Notes: generated from the letters alone by a model not told the origin. A stretch of 64,000 nt of DNA from Mixta tenebrionis (GCF_006517625.1 NZ_VHQI01000002.1:540537-604536), one strand, 5' to 3'. Shown: positions 8,821 through 19,499, numbered from the stretch's first letter. Made by a program: numbers and translations.

Positions 8821-11262
8821 TTGAGTGAGTTACCGGTAAGCGCCGTGCTGCCTGAAGTGCTGGCCGCGCTACAACAGGCGCCGCAGGTGCTGCTGGCGGC
8901 CCCGACGGGCGCAGGGAAATCCACCTGGCTGCCGCTGCAGCTGTTGCAACAGGGCGGCTTCGCCGGACGCATTATTATGCTGGAGCCGCGCCGTCTGGCG
9001 GCGCGCAACGTGGCGCAGAGTTTGGCGGAGCAGCTCGGCGAACAGCCGGGGGCTACCGTTGGCTACCGGATGCGCGCTGAAAGCCGCAGCGGCCCGCACA
9101 CCCGGCTGGAGGTGGTGACCGAGGGCATTCTGACGCGCATGCTGCAGCAGGACCCGATGCTGGAAGGCGTATCGCTGGTGATTCTCGATGAGTTTCACGA
9201 ACGCAGTTTGCAGGCCGATCTGGCGCTGGCGCTGTTGCTGGACGTGCAGCAGGGGCTGCGCGACGATTTACGCCTGCTGATTATGTCGGCGACGCTGGAT
9301 AATGCGCGCCTGAGCGCCCGCCTGCCCGCGGCGCCGCTGATTGTTTCTGAAGGGCGTAGTTTCCCGGTAGAGCGCCGCTACGCCAGTCTGGCGCCCCAGC
9401 TGCCGTTTGACGAGGCGGTGGCGCGCGAGGTGGCGCAGCTGCTGCGCACGGAGCCGGGTTCGCTGCTGCTGTTCCTGCCCGGCGTCGGGGAGATAGAACG
9501 GGTAAAACATCAGCTGGCTTCGCGGGTGGATAAAGATACGCAACTGTGCCCGCTGTACGGCGCGCTGCCGCTGGCGGCGCAGCGGCAGGCGATTCTGCCG
9601 GCGCCCGCCGGTAAGCGCAAAGTGGTGCTGGCGACCAATATTGCCGAAACCAGCTTAACTATCGACGGCATTCGGCTGGTGGTGGACAGCGCGCTGGAGC
9701 GCACGGCGCGCTTTGATGCGCGCAGCGGTATTACGCGTCTGCAAACTCAGCGTATCAGCCAGGCTTCGATGACGCAGCGCGCCGGACGCGCCGGACGTTT
9801 ATCGCCGGGCATCTGCCTGCATTTAATCAGCCGCGAGCAGGCGGAGCGCGCCGCCGCGCAGGGCGAGCCGGATATTTTACAGAGCGATCTCAGCGCGCTG
9901 TGGCTCGATCTGCTGCAGTGGGGATGTCATGACGCCGGGCAGCTCTGCTGGATCGACCAGCCGCCCGCGCCCGCGCTGCTGGCGGCGCAAAAACTGCTGT
10001 TGCAGCTCGGCGCGATTAATGAGTCAGGGCAGCTGACGGCGCAGGGACGGGCGATGGCGAAGCTGGGCAGCGAGCCGCGCCTGGCGGCGCTGCTGATCGC
10101 GGCGCGCGGGAGCGATGCGCAGGCCACCGCCGCCCGGCTGGCGGCGATGCTGGAGGAGCCGCCGCGTCAGGGAAGCCGTAATCTTGCCGATCACCTGTTT
10201 ATCTCTCATCACGGCTGGCAGCAGCGCGCGCGCCAGCTGCTGCGCCGGCTGAACGCGACAGGCGGCGAACTGGATATTACGCTGGCGCCGGCGCTGCTGG
10301 CGCAGGCGTATCCCGATCGGCTGGCGCGTCGACGCGGCGAAAGCGGACGCTATCAGCTGGCGGGCGGACCAGGCGCGATGCTCGATCATGACGATGCCCT
10401 GACGCGCCACGAGTGGCTGATCGCGCCGCAGCTGCTGCAAAGCGATGCGCAGGCGGAGGCGCGCATTCTGCTGGCGCTGCCGGTTGATATCGCCGCGCTG
10501 CAGCGCGACTGCCCGCGCCTGCTGCGTAGCGAAACCGATATTGAATGGGATGAGGAAAAGGGCACGCTGCGCGCCTGGCAGCGCGATAAGATCGGCGTGC
10601 TGGCGCTGAAATCCGCGCCGCTGGCGAAGCCGGACGCGGAGGTGCTGCACCCGGCGATGCTGCGCTGGATTCGCGAAAAAGGCCTGGCGGTGCTTAACTG
10701 GACGCCAGAGGCGCAGCAGCTGCGGCTGCGATTGCACTGCGCGGCGCAGTGGCTGCCGGAAGAGAGCTGGCCGCCAATGGATGATGAGACGCTGCTCGCC
10801 ACGCTTGAGCGCTGGCTGCTGCCGGAGATGAGCGGCGTGCGCGATATCAAAGGGCTGCGCCAGATTAGCCTGGTCGGGGCGCTATTACATTTGCTCACAT
10901 GGTCGCAGCGCCAGCGGCTGGATAGTGCGTTGCCAACTCATTACACTGTGCCCACCGGCAGCCGCCTGCCGATTCGCTACGATAGCGAAAAGCCGCCCGC
11001 GCTGGCGGTGCGCCTGCAGGAGATGTTTGGCGAAGCGCAGAATCCAGCGATTGCTGAAGGGCGCGTGCCGCTGGTGCTGGAGCTGCTATCGCCCGCGCAG
11101 CGCCCGCTGCAAATTACCCGCGATCTCGCCGCTTTCTGGCAGGGCGCTTATCCGCAGGTACAGAAAGAGATGAAAGGGCGCTACCCTAAACATGCGTGGC
11201 CCGACGATCCGGCGAGCGCGCAGCCGACGCGCCGCACGAAAAAGTATGCCGCGCCGCAGTAG
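8821..11262 (+). CDS. hrpB: ATP-dependent RNA helicase HrpB
   Basis: HrpB is a DEAH-box-type superfamily 2 helicase of 813 residues; its cellular RNA target is not defined. It starts at TTG 8821 (MSELPVSAVLPEVL). Walker A is APTGAGKS at about 27-34, motif II is DEFH at about residue 124, and SATL and QRAGRAGR follow. The C-terminal HrpB-specific domain ends in YPKHAWPDDP and a basic TRRTKK tail. Upstream on the other strand is thpR, and mrcB follows 87 bases downstream in the same direction, the E. coli arrangement. Confidence 0.96.
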   Translation: MSELPVSAVLPEVLAALQQAPQVLLAAPTGAGKSTWLPLQLLQQGGFAGRIIMLEPRRLAARNVAQSLAEQLGEQPGATVGYRMRAESRSGPHTRLEVVTEGILTRMLQQDPMLEGVSLVILDEFHERSLQADLALALLLDVQQGLRDDLRLLIMSATLDNARLSARLPAAPLIVSEGRSFPVERRYASLAPQLPFDEAVAREVAQLLRTEPGSLLLFLPGVGEIERVKHQLASRVDKDTQLCPLYGALPLAAQRQAILPAPAGKRKVVLATNIAETSLTIDGIRLVVDSALERTARFDARSGITRLQTQRISQASMTQRAGRAGRLSPGICLHLISREQAERAAAQGEPDILQSDLSALWLDLLQWGCHDAGQLCWIDQPPAPALLAAQKLLLQLGAINESGQLTAQGRAMAKLGSEPRLAALLIAARGSDAQATAARLAAMLEEPPRQGSRNLADHLFISHHGWQQRARQLLRRLNATGGELDITLAPALLAQAYPDRLARRRGESGRYQLAGGPGAMLDHDDALTRHEWLIAPQLLQSDAQAEARILLALPVDIAALQRDCPRLLRSETDIEWDEEKGTLRAWQRDKIGVLALKSAPLAKPDAEVLHPAMLRWIREKGLAVLNWTPEAQQLRLRLHCAAQWLPEESWPPMDDETLLATLERWLLPEMSGVRDIKGLRQISLVGALLHLLTWSQRQRLDSALPTHYTVPTGSRLPIRYDSEKPPALAVRLQEMFGEAQNPAIAEGRVPLVLELLSPAQRPLQITRDLAAFWQGAYPQVQKEMKGRYPKHAWPDDPASAQPTRRTKKYAAPQ

Positions 11263-11349
11263 CGACATCGGCCCGCTTTCGGAGGGTTCCGCTTTCCGAA
11301 GCGCTGCAGTAAGAACAGAGTAACCGGCCATATCTGGAGAAACGAACCA

Positions 11350-13863
11350 ATGTCTGGGAACGATCGCGAACCAATCGGGCGCAAAGGAAAACAGCCGCCG
11401 CCGCCGCGTAAAGCCGGCGGCCAGGGGCGCCGCAGGGAAGAGTACAACGACCAACAGAATGATGACGAGCTGGAGGAAAGACCGGTGCCACGTAAAGGAA
11501 AAAGGCGGCCGCCGCGCAGCAAAAAAAGAAGATGGCTGGGATGGCTGATTAAGCTATTCATCGTGCTGGTTGTGGTGATGGCGGCCTATGGCGTCTGGCT
11601 CGATTCGGAAATTCGCAGCCGCATCGACGGCAAAGTCTGGCAGCTGCCGGCGGCGGTTTATGGCCGTATGGTCAATCTGGAGCCAGGCATGTCCTGGAAC
11701 AAAAAAGAGATGATCGCGCTGCTGGAGGGCACGCAGTATCGTCAGGTCACGCGCATGACGCGTCCGGGCGAGTTCACCGTGCAGGCGAACAGCATCGAAA
11801 TGATCCGCCGTCCGTTTGATTTCCCCGACAGCAAAGAGGGGCAGATTCGCGCTCGCCTCTCTTTCAGCAACGGTGAGCTCAGCCAGATTAAAAACCTCGA
11901 TAACGGACGTGATTTCGGCTTCTTCCGTCTCGATCCGCGGCTGATCACCATGCTGCAGTCGCCGAACGGCGAGCAGCGGCTGTTTGTGCCGCGCGCCGGC
12001 TTCCCCGATCTGCTGGTGGATACGCTGATTGCTACCGAAGATCGCCATTTCTACGAGCATGACGGCATCAGCTTCTACTCTATCGGGCGCGCCTTTCTGG
12101 CGAACATCACCGCCGGGCGCGCGGTGCAGGGCGGCAGTACCCTGACGCAGCAGCTGGTGAAAAACCTGTTCCTGACCAACAAACGTTCGCTGTGGCGTAA
12201 GGCCAACGAAGCCTATATGGCGCTGATTATGGATGCGCGCTACAGCAAGGATCGCATTCTGGAGCTCTATCTGAACGAGGTCTATCTCGGCCAGGCGGGC
12301 AGCGATCAGATTCGCGGATTTCCGCTGGCCAGCCTTTATTACTTCGGGCGTCCGGTAGATGAGCTGAGCCTCGATCAGCAGGCGCTGCTGGTAGGCATGG
12401 TGAAGGGCGCCTCGCTCTATAATCCGTGGCGTAATCCGAAGCTGGCGCTGGAGCGGCGTAATCTGGTGCTGCGCCTGTTGCAGCAGCAGAAAGTTATCGA
12501 TCAGGAGCTGTATGACATGCTCAGCGCGCGTCCGCTCGGCGTTCAGCCGAAGGGCGGCGTGATTACGCCGCAGCCCGCGTTTATGCAGATGGTGCGCGGC
12601 GAACTGCAGGCGAAGCTGGGCGACAAGGTGAAAGATCTCTCTGGCGTGAAGATCTTCACCACGCTCGATCCGGTTTCGCAGGATGCGGCGGAAAAAGCGG
12701 TGGAAGAGGGCGTGCCGGCGCTGAAAAAACAGCGCGGTTTGCACGATCTGGAAACCGCAATGGTGATTGTCGATCGCTTCAGCGGCGAGGTGCGCGCCAT
12801 GGTGGGCGGGGCGGATCCGCAGTTTGCGGGCTACAACCGGGCAATGCAGGCGCGTCGTTCCATCGGCTCGCTGGCGAAACCCGCTACCTATCTGACGGCG
12901 CTGTCGCAGCCCGATACCTATCGCCTTAACACCTGGATCGCCGATGAACCTGTCGCGCTGAAAATGTCCAACGGTCAGGTCTGGAAACCGCAGAACGACG
13001 ATCGACGCTTTAGCGGCAAGGTGATGCTGGTGGACGCCTTAACCAACTCAATGAACGTGCCGACGGTTAATCTCGGCATGACGCTGGGGCTGGATAACGT
13101 GATCAATACCTGGACGAAGCTGGGGCTGCCGAAAGATCAGCTGCATCCGGTTCCGGCGATGCTGCTTGGCGCGCTCAACCTGACGCCGATTGAGGTAGCG
13201 CAGGCGTTCCAGTCCATTGCCAGCGGCGGCAACCGCGCGCCGCTTTCCGCGGTGCGTTCGGTGATTGCGGAAGATGGCAGCGTGCTCAACCAAAGCTTCC
13301 CGCAGGCGGAGCGCGTCGTGCCCGCCCAGGCGGCTTATCTGACGCTCTATACCATGCAGCAGGTCGCCGCGCGCGGCACCGCGCGCGCGCTGGGAGCGAA
13401 ATATCCGGGCGTACATCTGGCGGGCAAAACCGGCACCACCAACAACCAGATCGATAGCTGGTTTGCCGGCATCGACGGCAAAGAGGTGGCTATTACCTGG
13501 GTAGGTCGTGATAACAACCAGCCTACCAGGCTGTATGGTTCTTCCGGGGCGATGCAGCTCTATCGCCGCTATCTGGAAAACCAGGCGCCGATGCCGCTGC
13601 TGTTGACGCCGCCGGAGGATATCGCCTCAATGTCCGTCGATTCCGCCGGCAACTTCGTCTGCGATAGCGGCAGCAGCGGCTGGCGCACGCTGCCGGTCTG
13701 GACTACCGACGCCAACGCGCTCTGCCAGCAGCAGATGCAGCAGTGGCAGCAGCAGATGCAGCAGCAAATGGAACAGCAGCAACAGCAACAACAACAGCCG
13801 CCGCAGCAGCAAAGCGGCGATAGCGTTGCCGGCTGGATTAAAGATATGTTCGGCGGCAACTAA
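11350..13863 (+). CDS. mrcB: Penicillin-binding protein 1B (bifunctional peptidoglycan synthase)
   Basis: PBP1B polymerises and cross-links peptidoglycan. The 837-residue protein has a basic cytoplasmic tail (about 1-60), one transmembrane helix (about 62-84, [18 protein letters not shown]), a UB2H region for the LpoB activator, a GT51 glycosyltransferase with Glu near 229 ([12 protein letters not shown]), and a transpeptidase with SIGSLAKP (Ser near 504), SMN and KTGTT (near 693). The C-terminus, about 785-825, is glutamine-rich, encoded by many CAG/CAA codons at 13725-13812; this tract is longer than I expect for E. coli. The ATG at 11350 gives the long (alpha) form. Confidence 0.97.
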   Translation: MSGNDREPIGRKGKQPPPPRKAGGQGRRREEYNDQQNDDELEERPVPRKGKRRPPRSKKRRWLGWLIKLFIVLVVVMAAYGVWLDSEIRSRIDGKVWQLPAAVYGRMVNLEPGMSWNKKEMIALLEGTQYRQVTRMTRPGEFTVQANSIEMIRRPFDFPDSKEGQIRARLSFSNGELSQIKNLDNGRDFGFFRLDPRLITMLQSPNGEQRLFVPRAGFPDLLVDTLIATEDRHFYEHDGISFYSIGRAFLANITAGRAVQGGSTLTQQLVKNLFLTNKRSLWRKANEAYMALIMDARYSKDRILELYLNEVYLGQAGSDQIRGFPLASLYYFGRPVDELSLDQQALLVGMVKGASLYNPWRNPKLALERRNLVLRLLQQQKVIDQELYDMLSARPLGVQPKGGVITPQPAFMQMVRGELQAKLGDKVKDLSGVKIFTTLDPVSQDAAEKAVEEGVPALKKQRGLHDLETAMVIVDRFSGEVRAMVGGADPQFAGYNRAMQARRSIGSLAKPATYLTALSQPDTYRLNTWIADEPVALKMSNGQVWKPQNDDRRFSGKVMLVDALTNSMNVPTVNLGMTLGLDNVINTWTKLGLPKDQLHPVPAMLLGALNLTPIEVAQAFQSIASGGNRAPLSAVRSVIAEDGSVLNQSFPQAERVVPAQAAYLTLYTMQQVAARGTARALGAKYPGVHLAGKTGTTNNQIDSWFAGIDGKEVAITWVGRDNNQPTRLYGSSGAMQLYRRYLENQAPMPLLLTPPEDIASMSVDSAGNFVCDSGSSGWRTLPVWTTDANALCQQQMQQWQQQMQQQMEQQQQQQQQPPQQQSGDSVAGWIKDMFGGN

Positions 13864-13887
13864 TCGCGCCGCGCGGCATGGAAGTTA

Positions 13888-13914
13888 ACGGGCGCCCAGG
13901 CGCCCGTTATTTTT
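13888..13914 (+). terminator. mrcB terminator
   Basis: ACGGGCGCC (13888-13896) pairs with GGCGCCCGT (13899-13907), and a T-rich tail (TATTTTTTAATT) follows. It lies 25 bases after the mrcB stop. Confidence 0.75.
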
Positions 13915-14231
13915 TAATTCCCTTTCGGCTTTACAGCCTGTTTCCTTTATTCTCTCTTCTCCTGATGAACGCTTCTCGTTGTTGCGTCTGTGGTTAAAGT
14001 TTTTGTTTTATTTGCCCTGATGATTTCCTGTGTGTTATTTTTTAATTAACCAAAAGGATAATTACTTCAGAATTACGCTCGCTATTGCCGCTTAATAAAG
14101 CAATTACAAATTGGGCGCGTAATAACAGGCAAAATTGACGGCTTAAAGGCGGTTAATATTCAGCTGGTAAGTCTTAAGCCTTCCGATTTTTCTCTTTAAC
14201 TTTACCTCATAAAATAAAAACGGAGTTTACT
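13915..14231 (+). promoter_or_regulatory. AT-rich leader of the chemoreceptor gene with FliA-like promoters
   Basis: No gene lies between mrcB and the chemoreceptor at 14232. Two sites resemble the flagellar sigma-28 consensus TAAAGTTT-N11-GCCGATAA. The first is TAAAGTTT at 13995-14002, an 11-base spacer, then GCCCTGAT at 14014-14021 (12 of 16). The second is TAAAGGCG at 14044+100 (14144-14151), 11 bases, then GCTGGTAA at 14163-14170 (11 of 16). A chemoreceptor gene is expected to be under FliA. Matches are by eye and neither is proven. An AAAACGGAG ribosome site precedes the start. Confidence 0.4.
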
Positions 14232-16176
14232 GTGGGAAGCTTATTAAGGAATATCAATCTCTCCGCTAAATTAGCGATACTGGGCGTAATGGCGCTGATT
14301 CTGTTTATTCTGCCTACTGCTTTACTCATTAATACAGGGAACCACGCTATTACGGTAAAGCACCTGGAAGTGGGCGGCGTACCGGTAGAAAAACAGTTTC
14401 TCAGGCTGCTGGGGGTTTATCAACGCCACTGGCAGGAAAGCTATCTGGTCATTGCCGGTGAGAAGCCGGAAGCAACGGCGCGCGCGGCGCTGAAAAATGA
14501 GGCGGAGCGGCTGCATACCCAGCTGACTGACGCGCTGAGGCAGGACGGCGCCGGGCAGGCGCTGGAAAAAATGCAGGTTCTGACGAAGAGCTGGGAGGCG
14601 TTGCAGCGCGCGCTTGCCGCGCAACGGCTGTCGGCTATGGAGAATAATCTTCAGCACGAGCGGATACTGGATGAGATGCTTGACGTCGTCGCCGATTCGC
14701 TGGATTTCTATCAGCTATCGCTGGATGCCGATCTGATCAGCTATCAGCTGATTGTGAGCACCTTTAATGAAATCCCGAACGTGATTGATAAGCTGGCGCG
14801 CGTCCGCAGCGAGGGCGCTGAAGTTCTGGCCGACAGATATGGCAAGAAAGAAACGGACTATATGCGCGTCGCTTACCATATCGAACAGGCCAAAGCCACC
14901 ATGGCGCTGTTTCATAAAAACTTTGACAAAGCCTTTGCCCTTAATCCCGCGTTAAAAGCGCAGATTGGCGACGCGGTGGAAACCAGCTGGCAGGAGGCGA
15001 TGGATACTTTAAAGATAGCCTATGATATTTTTAATCAGCATAAGGCGACGGATCTGACGGTAAATGACTATACCTCGCATTTTACCCGGATTCTGGACAA
15101 ATTTGAAACGGTAGGTAATGAAGCGGCAGATTCGTTATTAATACTGTTGAACGATCAGGCGAGCAGCAAACGCCGGGCGCAGTTTGAGCTGCTGGGATTA
15201 CTACTGGCGCTGATGCTGGTGACGGTTGTTTTCGCCGTCTACATTGTGAAAACGGTCACCAGGCCGCTAAATGAAGCCACAATAATTGCACAAAACGTAG
15301 CGGCAGGCGATTTAACCAGCCGAATTCACGCCGAAGGCAATAACGAAACCGCCTCGCTGCTGCGCTCGCTGGGGGAAATGAACGCCAGGTTGTCCACGCT
15401 GGTGTTCACCATTAAAGAGAACGCGGACAAAATCGCCTCTTCTTCGGCGGAGATTGCCGACGGCAACCAGGATCTCTCCGCCCGAACCGAACAGCAGGCT
15501 GCCTCGCTGGCGGAAACGGCCGCCAGTATGGAGCAGCTGGCATCGATTATTAATCAAAATGCCGATAACACCCGTCATGCTGCGGAAATCGCCCAGGCGG
15601 CGACCGAGGCGGCGCTGTGCGGCGGCGAAGCGATGGAGTCGGTGCTGAAGTCGATGGAGCAGATCAACAGCAGCTCCGGCCAGATTCAGGAAATTATCGG
15701 CGTGATTGACGGCATCTCCTTCCAGACCAATATCCTCGCGCTGAACGCCGCGGTTGAAGCGGCGCGCGCGGGCGAGCATGGTAAAGGGTTTGCCGTGGTG
15801 GCAGGCGAGGTGCGCGCGCTGGCGCAGCGCTCGGCAACGGCGGCCAGAGAGATTGATTGAAAAATCCGTTAACCATTCGATGGAAGGGATCAGCATGGTG
15901 CAGGATGCCAGGGAGAAGGTGCATCAGAGCGTAACGGCCATTGAGCAAACCACGCAGCTGGTTAAGGAAATCTCCGATTCGTCCAAAGAGCAGAGCGCGG
16001 GCGTTTCGCAGATCAACATTGCCGTTAGCCAGATGGACACGACTACTCAGCAGAACGCTACCCTGGTAGAGCAATCTGCCGTCGCCTCCGCTTCTATGGC
16101 GGAGCAGGCGAGGGCGCTGCGTGAGTCGGTTGCCGTGTTCCGCACCGATGACAAGGGCGCCGGAACCGCAGCCTGA
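14232..16176 (+). pseudogene. Methyl-accepting chemotaxis protein, frameshifted by an 8-base deletion
   Basis: The first frame (14232-15860, 542 residues) encodes a transmembrane helix near 13-34, a periplasmic helical sensor domain of about 280 residues, a second transmembrane helix near 320-340, a HAMP region, and the first part of the MCP signalling domain including the hairpin tip ([32 protein letters not shown]). It ends early after TAAREID. The expected IKALIEKSV continuation resumes in the +1 frame with [11 protein letters not shown] and runs to 16176. Comparing with the expected codons, eight bases are missing after GAGATT at about 15851-15856. The early stop removes the second signalling and methylation helix, so signalling should fail unless this is a sequence error. 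No CheR-tethering pentapeptide is seen at the end. The ligand is unknown. Confidence 0.85.
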
Positions 16177-16362
16177 CGTCGGGTTGCTCCTTTACCTTAT
16201 TTATCTTTTTGCTTTACGGGCGCCCGCTTAGCGGCGCCCTTTTTGATTTATCACATAGCAGCCGCGAGGTTGCCTGAAAGCTCGCCAGCGTTGGGCTGCG
16301 GGCGGCCATTACCGCTTGCAGTCGTTGCTCTGTTTCGCATATCATCCACCCTCAATAATAAG

Positions 16363-16381
16363 CATAAGAATAATTCTCGTT
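16363..16381 (+). promoter_or_regulatory. Possible Fur box upstream of fhuA
   Basis: CATAAGAATAATTCTCGTT matches the 19-base Fur consensus at 11 positions by eye, and it lies about 45 bases before the fhuA start in an AT-rich stretch. Ferrichrome uptake operons are normally repressed by Fur-Fe(II), so the position fits. The match is modest. Confidence 0.35.
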
Positions 16382-16426
16382 TACATTTCTGTTTAATATA
16401 TTTCCCCTTTTATCAGAGAAAAGATA

Positions 16427-18637
16427 ATGGTCAACGCGCATAAAACTATTCTTGCAGCGTCCGCCTCGGCGGGCATGTTGAAACGGCCGCTGGCGCTGCT
16501 GGTGGCCCTGACCCTGGCCGGCGGCGGTACGGCGTTTGCCGCCGGGGAAACCCTCGTGGTGGATGCTTCTGCCGGCGTGCCGCAGGAGAGCGCATGGGGC
16601 CCGGCGCCGACTATCGCTGCTAAACACAGCGCCACCGGCACCAAAACCGATACCCCGATTGAGAAGAACCCGCAGTCGGTATCGGTCGTAACGCGTCAGG
16701 AAATGGATATGCGCCAGCCCGCTTCGGTAAAAGAGGCGCTGGGCTACACGCCGGGCGTAACCGTTGCCAGCCGCGGCTCTTCCAACACCTATGATATGGT
16801 GATTATCCGCGGCTTCTCAGCCATCGGCCTGAACCAGAATAACTACCTGGACGGTCTTAAACTTCAGGGTAATTTCTACAACGAAGCGGTTGTCGATCCC
16901 TATATGCTGGAACGCGTTGAACTAATGCGCGGGCCAACCTCAGTGCTGTATGGCCGCAGCAACCCTGGCGGCATTGTCGCCATGGTCAGCAAACGCCCCA
17001 CCAGCGAGTCGTTGCGCGAAGTGCAGTTCAAAATGGGTTCCGACAACCTGATGCAGACCGGATTCGACTTTAGCGATGCGCTGGACGATGACGGAACCTT
17101 TTCTTATCGCCTGACCGGCGTCGCGCGCGCTAACGATGACCAGCAGGAACACGCAAAACAGAAACGATACGCCATCGCGCCTTCCTTTAGCTGGCGTCCG
17201 GATGAAAAAACCAGCTTTACGTTCTTGTCGAATATTCAGAACGATCCGGCTACCGGCTATTATGGCTGGCTGCCGAAAGAGGGCACCGTGCAGACGCTGC
17301 CCGACGGCAGCCGTTTGCCGAACGACTTTAACGAAGGCGCGGCGAATAACAGCTATTCACGCTATCAGCGTATGGTTGGCTATAGTTTTGACCATGCGTT
17401 TAACGATACCTTTACGCTGCGTCAGAATCTGCGTTATACCCAGATTAAAAGCGCGCAAAAAAGCGTCTACGGTACCGGTATTTGCACCGTCGAAAGCTGT
17501 AAAGATATCGCTCCCGGCGATGTCGGCCACTATTTAACGCGCGGCACCGTGGTGGATAGCGAGCGTTTGCATAACTTCACGGTAGATACCCAGCTACAAA
17601 GTAAGTTCGCTACCGGCGAGGTGGCGCATACGCTGCTGACCGGCGTTGATTTTCAGCGCATGAGCAATGATATTTACGCGAAATTTGGTTCAGCGCCCGC
17701 GCTCGATCTCTATAACCCGCGTTGGGAAGATTTTGATTTTGATGCCGCTGAGCCTTATCAGCTCAACAAAATGAAGCAGACCGGGCTCTATGTTCAGGAT
17801 CAGATGGAGTGGGATCGCTGGGTGTTAACGCTGGGAGGCCGCTATGACTGGTCGCAGCAATCTACCACCGTGCGCAGCGACAACGGCAGCATCGCCCGTA
17901 CCGACCGCCAGTTTACCTGGCGCGGCGGCATTAACTATTTATTCGATAACGGAATTTCTCCTTACTTCAGCTACAGCCAGTCCTTTGAGCCCAACGGTTT
18001 TGATGTCTTTGGCGATCCGCGCGTCTCCTATGCGCCTTCAAAAGGCGAGCAGTATGAAGCGGGGGTAAAATATGTGCCGAAAGATCGTCCGCTGGTGCTG
18101 ACCGCAGCGGTTTATCAGCTGACGAAAACCAATAATCTGACGACAGCGCCGGGCAACCCGTATGCCCAGGTTCCGGCTGGCGAAATACGGGTTCGCGGCC
18201 TGGAGCTGGAAGGAAAAGCCGCGCTCACGCCGAGTGTCAATATGACGGCGTCTTATACATGGACCGATGCTGAATATACGCAAGATACCACGCTGAAGGG
18301 CAATACGCCGGTACAGGTGCCGAAACAGATGGCATCGCTGTGGGGCGATTATACCTTCAATAACGGGGCGTTAAGCGGCCTGACGCTGGGCACGGGCGGA
18401 CGCCTGATCGGCTCCAGCTATGGCGACCCCGCCAATACCTTTAAAGTCGGCAGCGCGGCCGTCTGGGATGCGGTGGTTAAATATGATCTCGGCCGCTTCG
18501 GCATGTATGGCTCCAGCGTTGCGTTGAACGTTAATAATCTGCTGGATCGTGAGTATGTTGCCAGCTGCTTCCAGACCAACGGCTGCTTCTGGGGCGCAGG
18601 ACGCCAGGTCGTCGCTACCGCTACGTTCCGTTTCTGA
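16427..18637 (+). CDS. fhuA: TonB-dependent ferrichrome receptor
   Basis: FhuA binds ferric hydroxamate siderophores (ferrichrome) and moves them across the outer membrane with energy from TonB-ExbBD. It is 736 residues (E. coli 747). A long signal peptide ends near residue 39, and ETLVVDA is a likely TonB box. The plug has QESAWGPAPTIAAKHSATGTK, QSVSVVT, YTPGV, IIRGF and VLYGRSNPGG. A 22-strand barrel follows and ends in VVATATFRF with the terminal Phe. The paired cysteines near 350 and 720 resemble E. coli. E. coli FhuA is also a phage T1/T5/phi80 and colicin M receptor. It heads fhuACDB and is separated from mrcB by the chemoreceptor gene, which E. coli lacks here. Confidence 0.97.
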   Translation: MVNAHKTILAASASAGMLKRPLALLVALTLAGGGTAFAAGETLVVDASAGVPQESAWGPAPTIAAKHSATGTKTDTPIEKNPQSVSVVTRQEMDMRQPASVKEALGYTPGVTVASRGSSNTYDMVIIRGFSAIGLNQNNYLDGLKLQGNFYNEAVVDPYMLERVELMRGPTSVLYGRSNPGGIVAMVSKRPTSESLREVQFKMGSDNLMQTGFDFSDALDDDGTFSYRLTGVARANDDQQEHAKQKRYAIAPSFSWRPDEKTSFTFLSNIQNDPATGYYGWLPKEGTVQTLPDGSRLPNDFNEGAANNSYSRYQRMVGYSFDHAFNDTFTLRQNLRYTQIKSAQKSVYGTGICTVESCKDIAPGDVGHYLTRGTVVDSERLHNFTVDTQLQSKFATGEVAHTLLTGVDFQRMSNDIYAKFGSAPALDLYNPRWEDFDFDAAEPYQLNKMKQTGLYVQDQMEWDRWVLTLGGRYDWSQQSTTVRSDNGSIARTDRQFTWRGGINYLFDNGISPYFSYSQSFEPNGFDVFGDPRVSYAPSKGEQYEAGVKYVPKDRPLVLTAAVYQLTKTNNLTTAPGNPYAQVPAGEIRVRGLELEGKAALTPSVNMTASYTWTDAEYTQDTTLKGNTPVQVPKQMASLWGDYTFNNGALSGLTLGTGGRLIGSSYGDPANTFKVGSAAVWDAVVKYDLGRFGMYGSSVALNVNNLLDREYVASCFQTNGCFWGAGRQVVATATFRF

Positions 18638-18689
18638 CCAACTTAACCGGGCGCGGCCTCTGTCGCGCCCGTTACCGCTGAAGATAACC

Positions 18690-19484
18690 ATGTCATATTC
18701 ATCGCCGCAGGGCACCACTTTCTCACTCGATCGCGTCAGTTTCCGCGTGCCGGGGCGCACGCTGCTGCATCCTCTCTCGTTAACTTTTCCCGCCGGGAAA
18801 GTCACCGGCCTGATCGGCCATAACGGTTCCGGCAAATCAACGCTGCTGAAAATGCTGGGGCGTCACCAGACCGCCAGCGAAGGCCGCATCCTGCTGAACG
18901 ATAAGCCGGTGGCGGAGTGGAGCAGCAAAGCTTTCGCGCGCGAAGTCGCCTACCTGCCGCAGCAGCTGCCGGCGGCGGAAGGAATGACGGTGCGTGAGCT
19001 GGTGGCGATAGGGCGCTATCCCTGGCACGGCGCGCTGGGACGCTACGGCGAAGAGGATCGCGCCAGGGTGGAGGAGGCGATCGCGCTGGTGGGGCTGAAG
19101 CCGTTCGCCGCGCGGCTGGTGGACAGCCTCTCCGGCGGCGAGCGGCAGCGCGCCTGGCTGGCGATGCTGGTGGCGCAAAACAGCCGCTGCCTGCTGCTGG
19201 ATGAGCCGACCTCGGCGCTGGATATCGCGCATCAGGTTGAGGTGCTGGCGCTGATTCAAAATCTCAGCCGGCAGCGCGGCCTGACGGTGATCGCCGTGCT
19301 GCACGATATCAATATGGCGGCGCGCTATTGTGATTATCTGGTTGCGCTGCGCGCGGGCGAGAGCATCGCTCAGGGGGCGCCGGGCGATATCATGCGCAGC
19401 GAGGTGCTGGAGCGCATCTATAACATTCCCATGGGCATTCTGCCGCACCCGCAGGGCGGCGCGCCGGTCAGCTTCGTTTACTGA
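18690..19484 (+). CDS. fhuC: Ferrichrome ABC transporter ATP-binding protein
   Basis: FhuC is the cytoplasmic ATPase that powers hydroxamate siderophore import through FhuB. From ATG 18690 it has 264 residues; the open frame extends upstream into fhuA, but the family start is MSYSSPQGTTF. Walker A is GHNGSGKST (43-51), the ABC signature is LSGGERQR, Walker B is LLLDEPTSALD, and the switch His follows in AVLHDIN. It lies 52 bases after fhuA and 15 before fhuD. Confidence 0.97.
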   Translation: MSYSSPQGTTFSLDRVSFRVPGRTLLHPLSLTFPAGKVTGLIGHNGSGKSTLLKMLGRHQTASEGRILLNDKPVAEWSSKAFAREVAYLPQQLPAAEGMTVRELVAIGRYPWHGALGRYGEEDRARVEEAIALVGLKPFAARLVDSLSGGERQRAWLAMLVAQNSRCLLLDEPTSALDIAHQVEVLALIQNLSRQRGLTVIAVLHDINMAARYCDYLVALRAGESIAQGAPGDIMRSEVLERIYNIPMGILPHPQGGAPVSFVY

Positions 19485-19499
19485 GACAAGGATGCGCTT

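Noticed and set aside
11554-12744. 396-codon frame antisense to mrcB
   Set aside because: mrcB is a clear full-length PBP1B; the antisense product resembles nothing.
13725-13812. CAG-rich repeats considered as a CRISPR or tandem-repeat array
   Set aside because: The repeats are in frame and code for the glutamine tail of MrcB; there are no spacers.
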